From Pyropia haitanensis (Eukaryota > Rhodophyta > Bangiophyceae > Bangiales > Bangiaceae): a stretch of 64,000 bases of DNA. Position 1 is the first letter of the stretch. The number at the start of each line of letters is the position of its first letter. The translations under genes were made by a program, and so were the position numbers. Of this stretch, positions 22,755-32,799 are shown in pieces. The stretch is taken from the NCBI GenBank assembly GCA_008729055.1, contig SDUX01000004.1:496001-560000 (forward strand). The letters are read 5' to 3'. The notes beneath the pieces are model-generated. The model did not search any database. It was not told where the DNA came from and worked only from the letters and a program-made list of their open reading frames with translations.

Positions 22755-24034
22755 ATGGCCGACAGCAAGCCGCTGACGGGCGCGGAAGGCACCCCCGACA
22801 CCAAGCCCGGTGCGGACGAGGCCCCCGCGGACGGGACGGGCAGCTCTGAGCAGGTGAACATCAAAGTGCGTTTGAAATTGTCTTTCCGGCTGTACCTGCC
22901 CCAGAGCGGGCATGGGCGATGGGGAGGACAGCAGCAGGGTTTGGGGGCGGTGGGGGGGGGGGCGGCCATCTCCAGGCTGTACTCCTCCCTCTCCCTCTCA
23001 CTCGGCTTCGAACGACCATCCATGTCGCGTTGGTGAGAGTGCGCGTGCACCTGCATGTGGTTTTTCTGCTGGAGCGAGGTCTCACACCCTGAACTTGTTT
23101 TGTGGTTGTCTCTCGTGCGCTGTCGCCTTTGCATGTTCCTTGTTGTTGTGTGCTCTCTTTGCCTCTGCCAAATCCAGGTGCGCGACAGTGAAGGCAACGA
23201 GGTGCAGTTCAGGATCAAGAAGAAGACGCAGCTGAAGAAGCTGATGGACGCGTACTGTGGCCGGATGGGCACCAGCGTGGGCAGTACGTTTTGAGGGGAC
23301 GTCTGTCGTCGCGAGGTATTCGCGTTATTTTTGTGGCGCGTGGACCGGCCTCTGTTTGTCTTGCGTGATCTGTCGGGTTTGTTGTCGCTCTGCCGTCGTC
23401 GTCGTGTGTGAACAACCGGTGTTGCGGGGATCCGCCGTCGTATTCGCGGGCGGGTCCGCTGTGCCCGTCTCCGTGTCCTGGCGCTGTGGTCGGGACGGCG
23501 TCCGTGTGGATTATCGTTTGGCTCTTGCAAACTGACTCTTTGTCTCTCCTTGTTGCGCTTCATTTCCCTCCTTTCGGATTTGTTTGTATCGTGGCGCTCT
23601 GCAGCCTATCGGTTTTTGTTTGATGGCAACCGTGTTAACGACCAGGATACGCCTGAGTCCCTCGAGATGGTGCGTTTTGTCTTGCCTCTGTGGCTTATTT
23701 GCGTGGTCCGCGCGACCCCGCTGTGCGGTACGGAGGCACGGTGTCACGTTCTCGTCGGTGCGCTCGCTCTTGTTTCGGGACCACGCTTTGTAACAACGTC
23801 GTGGCCCCGCAGAGGGGCGCTTGCCATCGCCTATGTGTGTGCTTTGCTCCATGTTTCTGACGAGCTTGCCTCTACTCTGGATACGTTTCTGCCCATGATT
23901 GTGGGCCTCATCCTGGACTCTGGCCCGCCGCTTGACAGGAGGACATGGACGTGATCGACGCTGTGCTGTTCCAGCAAGGTGGCATCCAGTCTTTTGCCCC
24001 CTTCACCTTTGCTCCTGTGCTCTGCAGCTGCTAA
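22755..24034 (+). CDS. SUMO (small ubiquitin-like modifier) precursor, four exons
   Basis: Exons 22755-22865, 23178-23283, 23605-23669 and 23939-24034; all three introns are GT-AG and the spliced frame is 125 codons plus stop. Protein conjugated to lysines of nuclear targets. Landmarks: KVRDSEGNEVQFRIKKKTQL, KLMDAYCGRMG, TYRFLFDGNRVNDQDTPESL, EMEDMDVIDAVLFQQGG. The conserved FDGxxVxxxDTPxxLEMEDxDxID core is complete. Translation continues 16 residues past the Gly-Gly, ending in LCSC, so a SUMO protease would have to trim the precursor. Exon 1 encodes the acidic, disordered N-terminal tail. Three introns of 269-321 bp in such a short gene stand out against the largely intronless neighbours. 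A further unrecognised splice in the tail cannot be ruled out. Confidence 0.93.
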
Positions 24035-24728
24035 GCTCCCTGTGCTCCCAGCCGTGTACACAAGTGGTGGTGAGGTTTGCGTGGGGTGTTGAGGGGTTCT
24101 GCGGGGCTGTCCGCGTCGTCGTTGGGCTCTGGCCAGCGCTCCTCGGCGTCGGTGTTGCTCATCGATAGGAGGACCAAGCCATCCTGGCGGCCGCGCGTTT
24201 TTTTTTTTCATCTGTTGTGTGTGAGCGGGCTTCCTCGTCGGACTGCGTCTGCGCCATGAGCTCAGCCCTGTCGACAGGAGCAAACTCGGAACCCTAGATT
24301 CGCTTGCACGCAGTGCAGACGCACACACTGGACGCGGTTGGGATGGGCGATGCTGCTGCCCAGACTGCCGTCCACCGTCGTCGTTGACAAGAGAAGAGAA
24401 CGGAACCACATCTGTGCAACATGCAACGCGCCGCTCTACAGAGGCCCGAACAACACCTGACCGCTGCCGCTACACGTGACGCCCCCCACGAGTTGCCCCC
24501 CCGAACAACACAGAGTACAAGTGACCATGAACGCGACACACACATCCAACACACCAACCGACCCGACACCTGCACGCGCCCGTTCGCCTCCGCTCCCACC
24601 CAATCACCCCCATCCCCACTTTCTCGTCCCAGGCCCCCTTATCACCCCCCGCTCCCCACCCCCCCCCACACACACCCCCTCCGCCACCCCCCTCCTCCCT
24701 GCCGCGCCCCCCCCCCTCCCGTCCCCCC
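24035..24728. other. Intergenic region between SUMO and a convergent small gene
   Basis: 3' flanks of two convergent genes. Contains a T-run at 24200-24209 and a C-rich segment at 24600-24725. No gene seen. Confidence 0.4.
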
Positions 24729-25148
24729 TCACACCTTGATGATGACAAACGCAACGAGGGCCGCGAGCAGCGCGCCCGCCGCAATCGCCGCGACCAGCCC
24801 CAGCGCCTGCACGTCCACCCCCCCGACGGTGGAGCCGCTCACGTCAGCGGTCAGCAGGTGGAGGGTGGCCCATGGGATGGCGGCGCCAGGGGCACGCACC
24901 GCGGCGGCGGCGGCGGCGCTCAGTGGCACGCCCGGCGCGGCCGCCGCGGCGGCGGTGGCGGCGGCGGCAGCGGCGGCGGCGGCGGGGGCGTCCAGCCCCA
25001 TCCGGCAGCCGGCACGGTGGCGAGGGGCGGGGATGGCGACCGGGGCGGCGACGGCGGCACCTCGCCTGGCCGCCCGCCCGCACAGCGGCGCCGCGCGCAC
25101 GCCGCCGACAGAGGCGGCGGCGGCGGCGGGGATAAAGGCGGCAGCCAT
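24729..25148 (-). CDS. Small single-span membrane protein, probably plastid-targeted
   Basis: 139-residue intronless frame, start at 25148 (MAAAFIPAAA). The first about 55 residues are Ala/Arg-rich without acidic residues, as in a plastid transit peptide. A short middle part (TADVSGSTVGGVDVQ) precedes a C-terminal hydrophobic helix, LGLVAAIAAGALLAALVAFV, and the chain ends IIKV. The layout resembles small nuclear-encoded thylakoid subunits, but I cannot match it to any named one. Divergent from the DUF2232 gene, with 597 bp between start codons. The function is unknown; the gene call rests on the sensible transit peptide, single anchor and immediate stop. Confidence 0.5.
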   Translation of the reverse strand: MAAAFIPAAAAASVGGVRAAPLCGRAARRGAAVAAPVAIPAPRHRAGCRMGLDAPAAAAAAAAATAAAAAAPGVPLSAAAAAAVRAPGAAIPWATLHLLTADVSGSTVGGVDVQALGLVAAIAAGALLAALVAFVIIKV

Positions 25149-25745
25149 TGCCGCAGGCGGGTGATGGCCCCGCAGGGGGACGTCGGGTGCACGGCCCGTC
25201 CTAGAGGGCAGGCTGGGCGTGGGAGAAAGGACCGCGATAGGCAGGGGGGGGCACAATCCGATACCAGTCGAAGCGGTGATGGTGGTGGTGGTGGTGGGGG
25301 TGGTGGTGGTGGTGGGGGTGGTGGTGGCAGGGTGACGGCCGAGGCGGGGGGCGGCGGCGCTGGAGTCTGGCATCCGGGAGGGGACACGTCTCAGCTGCCG
25401 CCCGCGACGCCGATGGCGACGCGAGCGCGAGGTCGACGCGCACTTTTTGAGGTTGTGCCGCTTGCACGCTCGATCCGATGGACCTCCCGCCTCGGCACCG
25501 CGGCCTCGCCCGCTTCGCGCCCAAGTGGCCACCGCGCCTAGACGCCTCCCTCCACCCATCCACGCCCGGCACTCGCCGCGCCCTCTGCCACCCGCTCGAC
25601 TGTGCCGCTCCGCCCGCCCTACAGCGCCGCCCGGCGCGCTCGAGCCCCCCCCCCTCCCCCTCCCACCCCCCCCCCCCCCCCCCCCCCCCTCCTCGACACC
25701 TCTGCCGTGTGTTTCCCCGTCGCCCGCCCGTGGCGGCCGTCTGCC
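25149..25745. promoter_or_regulatory. Divergent intergenic region with GGT minisatellite
   Basis: 597 bp between the start codons of two divergent genes, both with transit-peptide-like N-termini. Holds an uninterrupted GGT/GGGGT tract at 25279-25327 and a C-run at 25669-25688. The promoter role is inferred from position. Confidence 0.35.
25279..25327. repeat. GGT-type microsatellite
   Basis: Tandem GGT interrupted by GGGGGT, about 49 nt, in the divergent intergenic region. Confidence 0.85.
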
Positions 25746-27230
25746 ATGGCCGCCGCCGCCGCCGCCGCCCCCCCGCCCCCATTGGCGCGGCCGCGGCAGC
25801 GACGCGCGGCCGCCCCCCCCGCGGCGGCCGCCTTTGCCGCCCCCGCCCTTGGCGTCGGCAGCACCGCTGGTGGCGGCGCGTGCCTTGGCGCCGCCGCCGC
25901 CGCCGGCGGCCGCCACTGCCAAAGGGCGGCCGCTGCCGCGCGGCGCCTGCCGGGGACGCCCGCCGCCCAGCCCAGCAGCGGCGGCGGCGGCGGCGGCGGC
26001 GGGGGTGCGTGCCGCCGCCGCTGCCGCGGCGGCGCCCGGCTCGTCCCCACCGCCGCGGCTGACGGCCCTAGCAGTGGCGGCGGTGGCGGCGGCGCCAGTG
26101 GCGGCGGCGCCAGCGGCGGCGGCACGGGGGCGCCCAACCCGTGGGCCGCCGCCGCCGACGCGTGGGCGGCCGACGCGGCGGCGGCGGCCGCCCCCTCCCC
26201 CGTGCCCCCCCCCCCCGCCGCGTCTGCGGTCGCGCGCGCGCGCCGGCGTGGTGCGGCGGCGCCCGCCGCGTCGGCGGCCGAGTGGGAGGCCCTCATTGAC
26301 GAGTTTGAGGCGCGCGCCGACGCGGCCGCCGGCGCGGCGGGCCCGCCCTCGCCGTGGGCCGTTGCCGGCGGCGGCGGCCACGCACGCGACGGCGACGGCG
26401 ACGATGAGGACGACGAGGAGGAGCAGTACGGCCCCGGCGGGTGGCGGCCGCCCGGCGGCGGCAGCGGCGAGCCCGCGACGGAGAACCCCGAGCAGTACGT
26501 GCAGCTGCCCAAAGTGGAGGCCGCCCTCATGGCCGCCGTCGGGTGCTGCTTGTGGTCCCTCGGCCGGGTCTACCGGCTCGACTCGTTCCTCCTCCTCCTC
26601 TACCCGCTGCCGCCGGTGTTTGTCGCGCTCCGCTGGGACACCCGGCGGGCGGTCCAGACCGTTGGCGTGACGATCATGCTCGTCGCGTGCAGCCTCGGCC
26701 CGCTGTACGCGTTCCTCTATGCGATTGGCATCGGCTCGTTGGGGGTGGTGATGGCGGCGGGGCTCGCCGGCCGGTGGCCGACGCCGCTGCTGCTCGCCGC
26801 GACGACGGCGACCAAGGTGGCGGGCGTGGCGGTGCAGGTGAGCATCGCGGCGCGGCTGCTCGGCTTTGGCGGCTGGTCGCTCGTCACCGCCCAAGTGCGC
26901 GCCATGCTCGCCGGCCTGGGGGTGGTGGCGGCCAAGGCGGGCCTCGTCGGCGCGGGGGGCTGGCCCGCCCCGTCGGCGGCCACCGTCGCGGTGGCGGTGG
27001 GCGGCGTGCTCGCCGTCCACTCGGCGCTGCTGTGTTTTTTCAGCGCCACCACGTGCATGATGCTCGCCGACGCGGCGGCGGACTGGGGGTACCTCCGCCG
27101 GCGGCCGCGGATGATGTGGTTCTTGGCGGCGCTCAAGCGCAACGCCGCGCGGGCGGGGGCGGAGCGGGGGGTGCGGTCGCCGTCGGGGCGGGATGGGAGC
27201 CGCCGCCGCCGGCAGCGGCGGGGGGTGTGA
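25746..27230 (+). CDS. DUF2232-family plastid membrane protein
   Basis: 494-residue intact frame, start at 25746 (MAAAAAAAPPPPLARPRQRR), with a long Ala/Gly-rich transit-like N-terminus and an acidic stretch (DGDGDDEDDEEEQYG) before the membrane domain. From about residue 255, PKVEAALMAAVGCCLWSLGR is followed by VYRLDSFLLLLYPLPPVFVA and LRWDTRRAVQTVGVTIMLVA, the typical start of the DUF2232 membrane domain found in cyanobacteria and plant plastids; at least six hydrophobic spans follow. The C-terminus is basic (RRRRQRR). Members are thought to be related to the S components of energy-coupling transporters, but no function is established here. Converges with the methyltransferase gene. Confidence 0.75.
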   Translation: MAAAAAAAPPPPLARPRQRRAAAPPAAAAFAAPALGVGSTAGGGACLGAAAAAGGRHCQRAAAAARRLPGTPAAQPSSGGGGGGGGGACRRRCRGGARLVPTAAADGPSSGGGGGGASGGGASGGGTGAPNPWAAAADAWAADAAAAAAPSPVPPPPAASAVARARRRGAAAPAASAAEWEALIDEFEARADAAAGAAGPPSPWAVAGGGGHARDGDGDDEDDEEEQYGPGGWRPPGGGSGEPATENPEQYVQLPKVEAALMAAVGCCLWSLGRVYRLDSFLLLLYPLPPVFVALRWDTRRAVQTVGVTIMLVACSLGPLYAFLYAIGIGSLGVVMAAGLAGRWPTPLLLAATTATKVAGVAVQVSIAARLLGFGGWSLVTAQVRAMLAGLGVVAAKAGLVGAGGWPAPSAATVAVAVGGVLAVHSALLCFFSATTCMMLADAAADWGYLRRRPRMMWFLAALKRNAARAGAERGVRSPSGRDGSRRRRQRRGV

Positions 27231-27688
27231 CGGTCGTTTGGCTACTGGGGGGGGGGACGGCCGCCGCCGCCGGCAGCGGCGGCGGGTGTGACGGGTGCCG
27301 GGGTTGTTGGCAGGGGTGGCACGTGCCGACGGCCGCCCCGGTTAAAGGCTGCTTGTGCGGCGGTAGCGCCGTGGCGGGTGGCGGCGCGGGGGGGTGAGCG
27401 GCTCGTCGCGGCGCGTGGGCGCGGGTGGGGGTGGTTGGGGGGAGAGTGCGCGGCGACTCCCGCTGCCCGCGCCTCCCCGCCCGCGCGCGGTGGCCGCGGC
27501 GCTGGTGCCGGCCCGCCGCACGCCGCGACGCGGGGGCGGGCGCCCGTGGAGCGGGTCCCGTCCACAGGGGACAACCGCGACGGGAGGTCGACGGGCGGCT
27601 GCCGGGGCGGCGGCCGCGCCTACGAGTGGCCCAACCTTTACTCGGGCGGGGCGATCCCCTCGCTGCCACCCCACCCCCGCGTGGCGGC

Positions 27689-29905
27689 TCACCCGCCTGC
27701 CCCCCCCCTCGCCTGCACGTCCCCCCCCCCCCCCCAGCGACGCGCTCCAGCACCCCCACCGTCTCGACGTGGGGCGTGTGCGGGAACATATCCACCGGCG
27801 TCAGCGCGGTCAGCCGCCACGCCGGGTCGTGCGCGCGCAGCGCGGCCACGTCGCGCACCTGTGTCGCGGCGTTGCAGCTGACGTACACGAGCCGCCGGGC
27901 GGGGCACGCGGCGAGCCAGCGGACGAGCTTGGGGTGCAGGCCGGCCCGGGGGGGGTCCACGACGACCACATCCATCGCCACGTCCGCGACGGGCGCCGCC
28001 GCCGCCGCCGTCGCCCCGTCGCCAGCGCCGCCGTCCGTGTCGGAGGCGCCCCCGTTCGTGTCGGCGGCAGCGGCGGCGGTCGCCGGCGGCGCCACGGCGG
28101 CCACCGCCGGCGGGTCGCCCTCCCAGTCAACAATGTCTGCGAGCGCCATCCCCCCCCGCAGGGCGGTCAGGTCCCCCACGTAAAACGCCGCGTTGGTCAC
28201 CCCATTCCGCTCCGCGTTGCGCCGCGCGTCGGCCACCGCGTCCGCGACCAGCTCCACGCCCACCACCCGGCCCGCCCCCCGCGCGGCGAGCGTCAGCCCA
28301 ATCGTGCCCGTCCCACAAAAGAGGTCCACCACCGTATCGGCGGGCCCCGCCGCCGCGGCGTCGCCAATGAGGTCGTAGAGGAGCGCGGCCGACCCCGCCG
28401 ACGTTTGGAAAAAGCTGTTGGCGGACATTTCAAACTCGAGGCCGCCCAGCGCCTGCACGATGGTGCGGCCGCCGTAGAGGACCGCCTCGGGCGCGCCGCG
28501 GCGGCCGCCGCCGCCGCGGTCGCTGCTGCTCGCCTGCACGTTGTGGACGACCGACGTGACGGCGGGGAAGCGGGCGCCGAGTTCGGCGGCGAGCGGGGCC
28601 AGGCGGCCGGGGACGTCGTCCTGGGCGGTCACCAGGTTGACGCTCAGCTGCAGGCGGCCCGCCGCGTCGGTGGCGGAGCGGAGGCCGACGGCGCGGAGGT
28701 AGCCGGTGCCGGTCCTGACGTCAAACGGCTCGAGCAGCAACTCCTCCGTCCGGGTGCGGAGGTAGGCGAGCACCTCGTTGGCGGCGTCGGGCTGGATGAG
28801 GCACGCGTCAATGGGCACCAGCTTGTCGTACCGGCCGGGCGCGTGGAGGCCAAGCACAAATCCCTCATTGCCACCCGGCGGGTACTCTTTGGGCGGGGGG
28901 GGGCGGCCCGACACGGGCGGCGGCAGCGCCGCGGCAGGCGCGTCGGCTGCCGCCGCCGCCACCGCCACCGCCACCGACGGTGCGTCAACGTCCGCCCCGG
29001 CGGCCGCGTCGGCGCCCACGTACGGCTTATCCGCCCGCCAGATGCGGGTGCCAAACGAGAACTCCATCTTGTTGCGGTACCCCCACAGGCCCGGCGCGGG
29101 CACAATAGGCCGGAGCCCCCCCTCCCCCCCCCCCCTTCCCCCAGCAGGTCCCGGAACAAAAACGCCACCTGCGCCGCCTTCTCCGCCAGCTGCCGCTCGT
29201 AGCCGAGGTGCTGGTGGAGGCACCCGCCGCACCCCCCCCCCCCGGTGCGGCTGAGGCCAAAGTGTGGGCACCGCGGCGTCACCGCCGCGGCGGACGTGCC
29301 GCGGCGCGACAGCAGCACCGCCTCGGCGTGCGCGCCGCGGGAGACGCTGTTGGAGTGCGTTTTGGGCTTGCGCCGCAGCTTTTTGAGCGCGACGCGGACA
29401 GCGTCGCCGGGGATGGCGTGCTTGACGAGAATGGCGAGCGCCGCCTCGCCGGGGCCGTCGGGTGCCCAGGCGAGGCCGTCGCCGCCATAGGCGAGCGACT
29501 CAATGGTGACGTCCAGGACGTCATCGCGGCGGAGGCGGCGGGTGACACCGGGGATGACGGGCGGCTGGGGGGGGCGGGGGAAGCGGCCCCAGTCGACCCG
29601 CCGCCGCGGCCGCCTCGCGCCGCGGGCGGGGGGGCGCCGACGCCGCCGTCGGGTGGGGAGGTGGACGCAGTGGGCGCCGCGGCCACTGCCGCAGGCGCAG
29701 GGGCAGACGGCTCGGGCGACGCCGCAGCGGCCGCCGCCGCCGCAGTCGCGACGGTCCGCCGCAGGTGCGGCGGGCGGCGGCGGCCGCCGTCGCCGCCGCC
29801 GCGGCGGGTGGCAGCGGCCGCCGGCCGGCTGGGGTGCCCCGTAAAAGCGCAAGCCCGCAACGCGGCGGCGGCTGCCAGGGAGGGCGGCGCGAGGAAGGCG
29901 GCCAT
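27689..29905 (-). CDS. TrmA/RlmD-type RNA (uracil-5-)-methyltransferase, TRAM domain and Fe-S motif, frame-broken
   Basis: Order on the minus strand: candidate start at 29905 (MAAFLAPPSLAAAAAL, transit-like), TRAM domain at about 29540-29330 (DVTIESLAYGGDGLAW), an iron-sulfur Cys cluster CPHFG then GGCGGCLHQHLGYERQ at about 29270-29200, IVPAPGLWGYRNKMEFSFG, the SAM site DLFCGTGTIGL at 28328-28290, VVVDPPRAGLHPKLVRWLA, and the catalytic Cys in VSCNAATQVRD (codon 27876-27874), ending PVDMFPHTPHVETVGVLERV. It methylates C5 of a uridine in tRNA or rRNA. Frames change between the N-terminus and TRAM, at the run 29116-29141 and at the 15-C run 27721-27735, so exact ends are uncertain. Because every motif survives in order, assembly indels are likelier than decay. 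Substrate (tRNA U54 or rRNA) is not decidable. Confidence 0.8.
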
Positions 29906-30553
29906 GGCCACCGTCGCGGCCGCCGCGCGCCGGCGGGCGGGGGGGGGGGGGGTGCGGCGGCCGCCGACGCCGCCGCCGCCGCAGCCGCCGCCGCCGCGTC
30001 TGGGACTGGGAGGGAGACCGCCAGCCGCCCGAGACGAGCCGCGCCGAGGCGGCGAGCGAGCATGGCCTGCACGGCGAGGGATGGGTGCCGGGGGGGGAAG
30101 GGGGGGGGGGTTAGCCTGGACGGGATGGCGTCCAGGAGGGCGGAGGACTGGGGGGGGAGAGGAAGGGGTAGGAGCGTGGCGGCCTCGGGCGCGCGAGGTT
30201 GCGGCCGCGGCGGCCGTCGGCCGCGGGATGACAGAGCCAATAGGCGATTGATTCAATCGTGTGAAACAAAAACGATCGCTCGAGAGTTTTGTGGATGCAG
30301 TGGTCCAGCTCGGTCTCTGCCAGAGCCGTCGGGACTCCACCTCGACCGCTGCCTGCGTCCGCCACCTTCCTCATCGCGCCCATCCGTTTCCTTCCCTCCT
30401 CCCCCTTCCCCCCCCGCCGCCCCACCCCCCTGGAGTCGCATCGAGGGAGGGCATCGTCTAATCCCCTGGAGCGCTTGGCCAAGCGCAACAATTGGTTAGT
30501 CGCTCTTCCCCTTTCTTTCTCCTACACGTCCCCCTCCCCACCGCCCCGCCACG
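29906..30553. other. Divergent intergenic region
   Basis: Between the start of the methyltransferase gene (-) and the start of the uL14 gene (+). 30230-30550 is balanced and pyrimidine-rich just before the uL14 ATG, consistent with a leader. No other gene seen. Confidence 0.4.
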
Positions 30554-30985
30554 ATGGTCCAAGTCCGCACCGTCCTGCGCGTCGCGGACAACAGCGGCGC
30601 GCAGCTGGTGCGCGTCATTGGCGTCCTCGGCCGCCGTCGCGGGCGCCCGTCCGCGTCCACCGGCTCCATCCTGTCCGTGTCGGTCATCAAGACGGACCCC
30701 GCGGTCAAGGTCAAGAAGGTGGTCAAGGGCGAAGTCCACACCGCCCTCCTCGTCCGGACGGCGAATGAGAAGCCGCGTCGCGACGGCGGGTGGGTGCGGA
30801 TGCCCTCGGGGGGGGCCGCCGCCGTGCTCCTCGCGCGGGGCACGACCGACACGCCACTCGGCAGCCGCGTGCGGGGGCCCGTGTCGGCGGCGCTGCGGCG
30901 GGACGGGAACGTCAAGGTGCTGAGCTTGGCGCGGGCGGCGTTGATGAGTACGTCGACCGCGGCGGGGGTGGTGCGGCGGCGGTGA
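30554..30985 (+). CDS. Ribosomal protein uL14, probably mitochondrial
   Basis: Intact 143-residue frame, start at 30554 (MVQVRTVLRVADNSGAQLVR). Bacterial-type uL14 features: VADNSGA near the N-terminus, GSILSVSVIKTDP, KVKKVVKGEVHTALLVRT, DGGWVRMPSGGAAAVL, GSRVRGPVSAALR and KVLSLARAAL. It is longer than E. coli L14 (about 122) because of short inserts and a basic C-terminal tail. Red algal plastid genomes carry their own rpl14, whereas mitochondrial genomes of this group generally lack it, so a nuclear copy of bacterial type is most simply mitochondrial; that is inference. There is no long presequence, which is usual for L14. Confidence 0.85.
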   Translation: MVQVRTVLRVADNSGAQLVRVIGVLGRRRGRPSASTGSILSVSVIKTDPAVKVKKVVKGEVHTALLVRTANEKPRRDGGWVRMPSGGAAAVLLARGTTDTPLGSRVRGPVSAALRRDGNVKVLSLARAALMSTSTAAGVVRRR

Positions 30986-31511
30986 GGGGGTGGTCATGGT
31001 TGTGGTGGCGGGGGGGAAGGGGGGGAAGAGGGAAGGGGAGGGAAGGGGGGGGAGGCAGGGCACTGTGGGGAGAGGGGTGCACGCGGCAAGGCGGATATGG
31101 GTTGTACCTTTGCGGGGCCATGAGAATGGGCGCACGTACGGGGAAGCGGCGCGTGGGGTTCACCTTGACAGGCGGGCGCCAGGGCGGGTCGGAGGGCGGG
31201 AGGAGAGCGCACCGCCATGGCAGTGGCGGGGGACCCCTCTCTGCCGTGGGACGGACCCTCCCGGCGGTGCGGGACGCCGGCGGGACGGGACGGTCTGGGT
31301 CCCCGTGCCGCCGCCCGGCAATGCCGCGCGTTGGCGGTGGTGAGGGGAGCGGAGGGGGGACGGGCGGCGCCCGCCCTGTTCTTTCCCCCCCCCGCCCCTG
31401 TTGGCACCGGCCCGTCGCGGCGCGCCCGCGGCGGAGGCGCTGCGCGCCCACGGCGGCGTCCTGGTCTGGCGCGGTTGCCGTTGTCGTGCGCGCGCGGGGC
31501 GGGGGCGTCGC

Positions 31512-31544
<33 letters not shown>

Positions 31545-32276
31545 GCCGGGTCGAGCGGAAGAGGGGGAGGACCGGTCGGCTCGGCGCGCGCGGCTGTGGG
31601 GGTGGGCACCACTGCTGGGGGGGGGAGGCGGCGGTACAGTAGCGGAGCGCGGAGGGGCCGCCGCGCCTGCTGCGGCGGGGAGGTGCGGGTCGCGGCGCGC
31701 GTTGGGTGGTGGGGGGGGGGGGGGGGACGGTGGCGGGCGGTGGTGGTGAGCGGCAGCCGTCGCTGCGGCGGCGGCCGCGACGGCCGTTGGCGGCGGCTGT
31801 CAAGAGGCGGGTGGGCTGGGAGGCCGGTGGCGAGGGCGGCGTGGTCGGCTGCCCTCACCCGGTGAGCGCCGCCGGCCGCCGGGAGCGTGCCGCCGCCCCC
31901 TGTCCAGGGCGGTCGCGGTGGGGCCCGCCCATGGGGTGGCGGGGGCGGGGGGAATGGCGACGCGCACCCGCGGTGGCGGCGGACGCCGACGAGAACGGCA
32001 TCGCGGGCGGGAACAACAGCGTCAAGAACACACAACCATTGCAAGCACATGCGTCGTAGCACACGCAGCGGGAAAAGAAAAAGAAAGCAACAAAAACGGG
32101 CAGGGTAGGGCGCGCCCGCGGCGCCGCTGCCGGCGGCGCGGCGGCCGCCGCCACCGCCGCCGTCCCAGGCGGTCGGCAACCACGGCAGGTACCACCAACG
32201 CCGGCGAGACGACCCACCGAGCAACCCGTGCGGGAGGGCAGGCGATGGATGGGGGCTGGGGTGGGGGGTGACCCCC
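30986..32276. other. Intergenic, GC-rich, no gene recognised
   Basis: 3' flanks of uL14 (+) and paralogue A (-). Open frames on both strands are Arg/Pro/Gly-rich and carry no domain. Contains G-runs near 31712-31726 and a balanced A-rich segment at 32010-32105. Confidence 0.45.
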
Positions 32277-32767
32277 TCATGTCGCCCCTGTGGACGGGGG
32301 GGGCGCCGCGCCACTCGCAGCCGCCCCGCCCGGTGCAGTCGCCACGGGCGGGGCTGCTGACGCGTCGACGGTGGCGCCGGGCGGCGCCGGCGCTGCCGGC
32401 GACGCCGACGCCGGCGGCGCGGGCGGCGCCCCAGCGGGGGGCGCCGACGGCGCTGCCGCCGCCGACGGCGCCGCGGCCACGGCCGGCGCGGGCGCCGCGG
32501 CCGGCACCGGCGGCGGCACCGGCGGCGGCGACGGCGGCGGCGGCGCGGCGCCCACGGGTGCCGCCGCCGCCGGTGCGGCGGCGGCGGGCGCCACGGCAGA
32601 CGCCGCGGCGCGTGCGGGGGCCGACGCCGCCGCCGGCGTAGGCGCCAGAGGTGCCGCCGCCGGCGTGGGCGCGGGCGGTGGTGCCGCCGCGGCCGGCACG
32701 GGCGCCGACGCCGGCGCCGGCGCCGGCGTCGCAGGAGCGGGCGGGGGCGCCGCCGCAGTGGGCGCGG

Positions 32768-32799
<32 letters not shown>

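Noticed and set aside
31160..32276. Minus-strand open frame continuing past the Pro-Ala tail into an Arg/Pro-rich region
   Set aside because: This is the wrong frame after the homopolymer at 33441-33461; the other frame ends cleanly at 32277.
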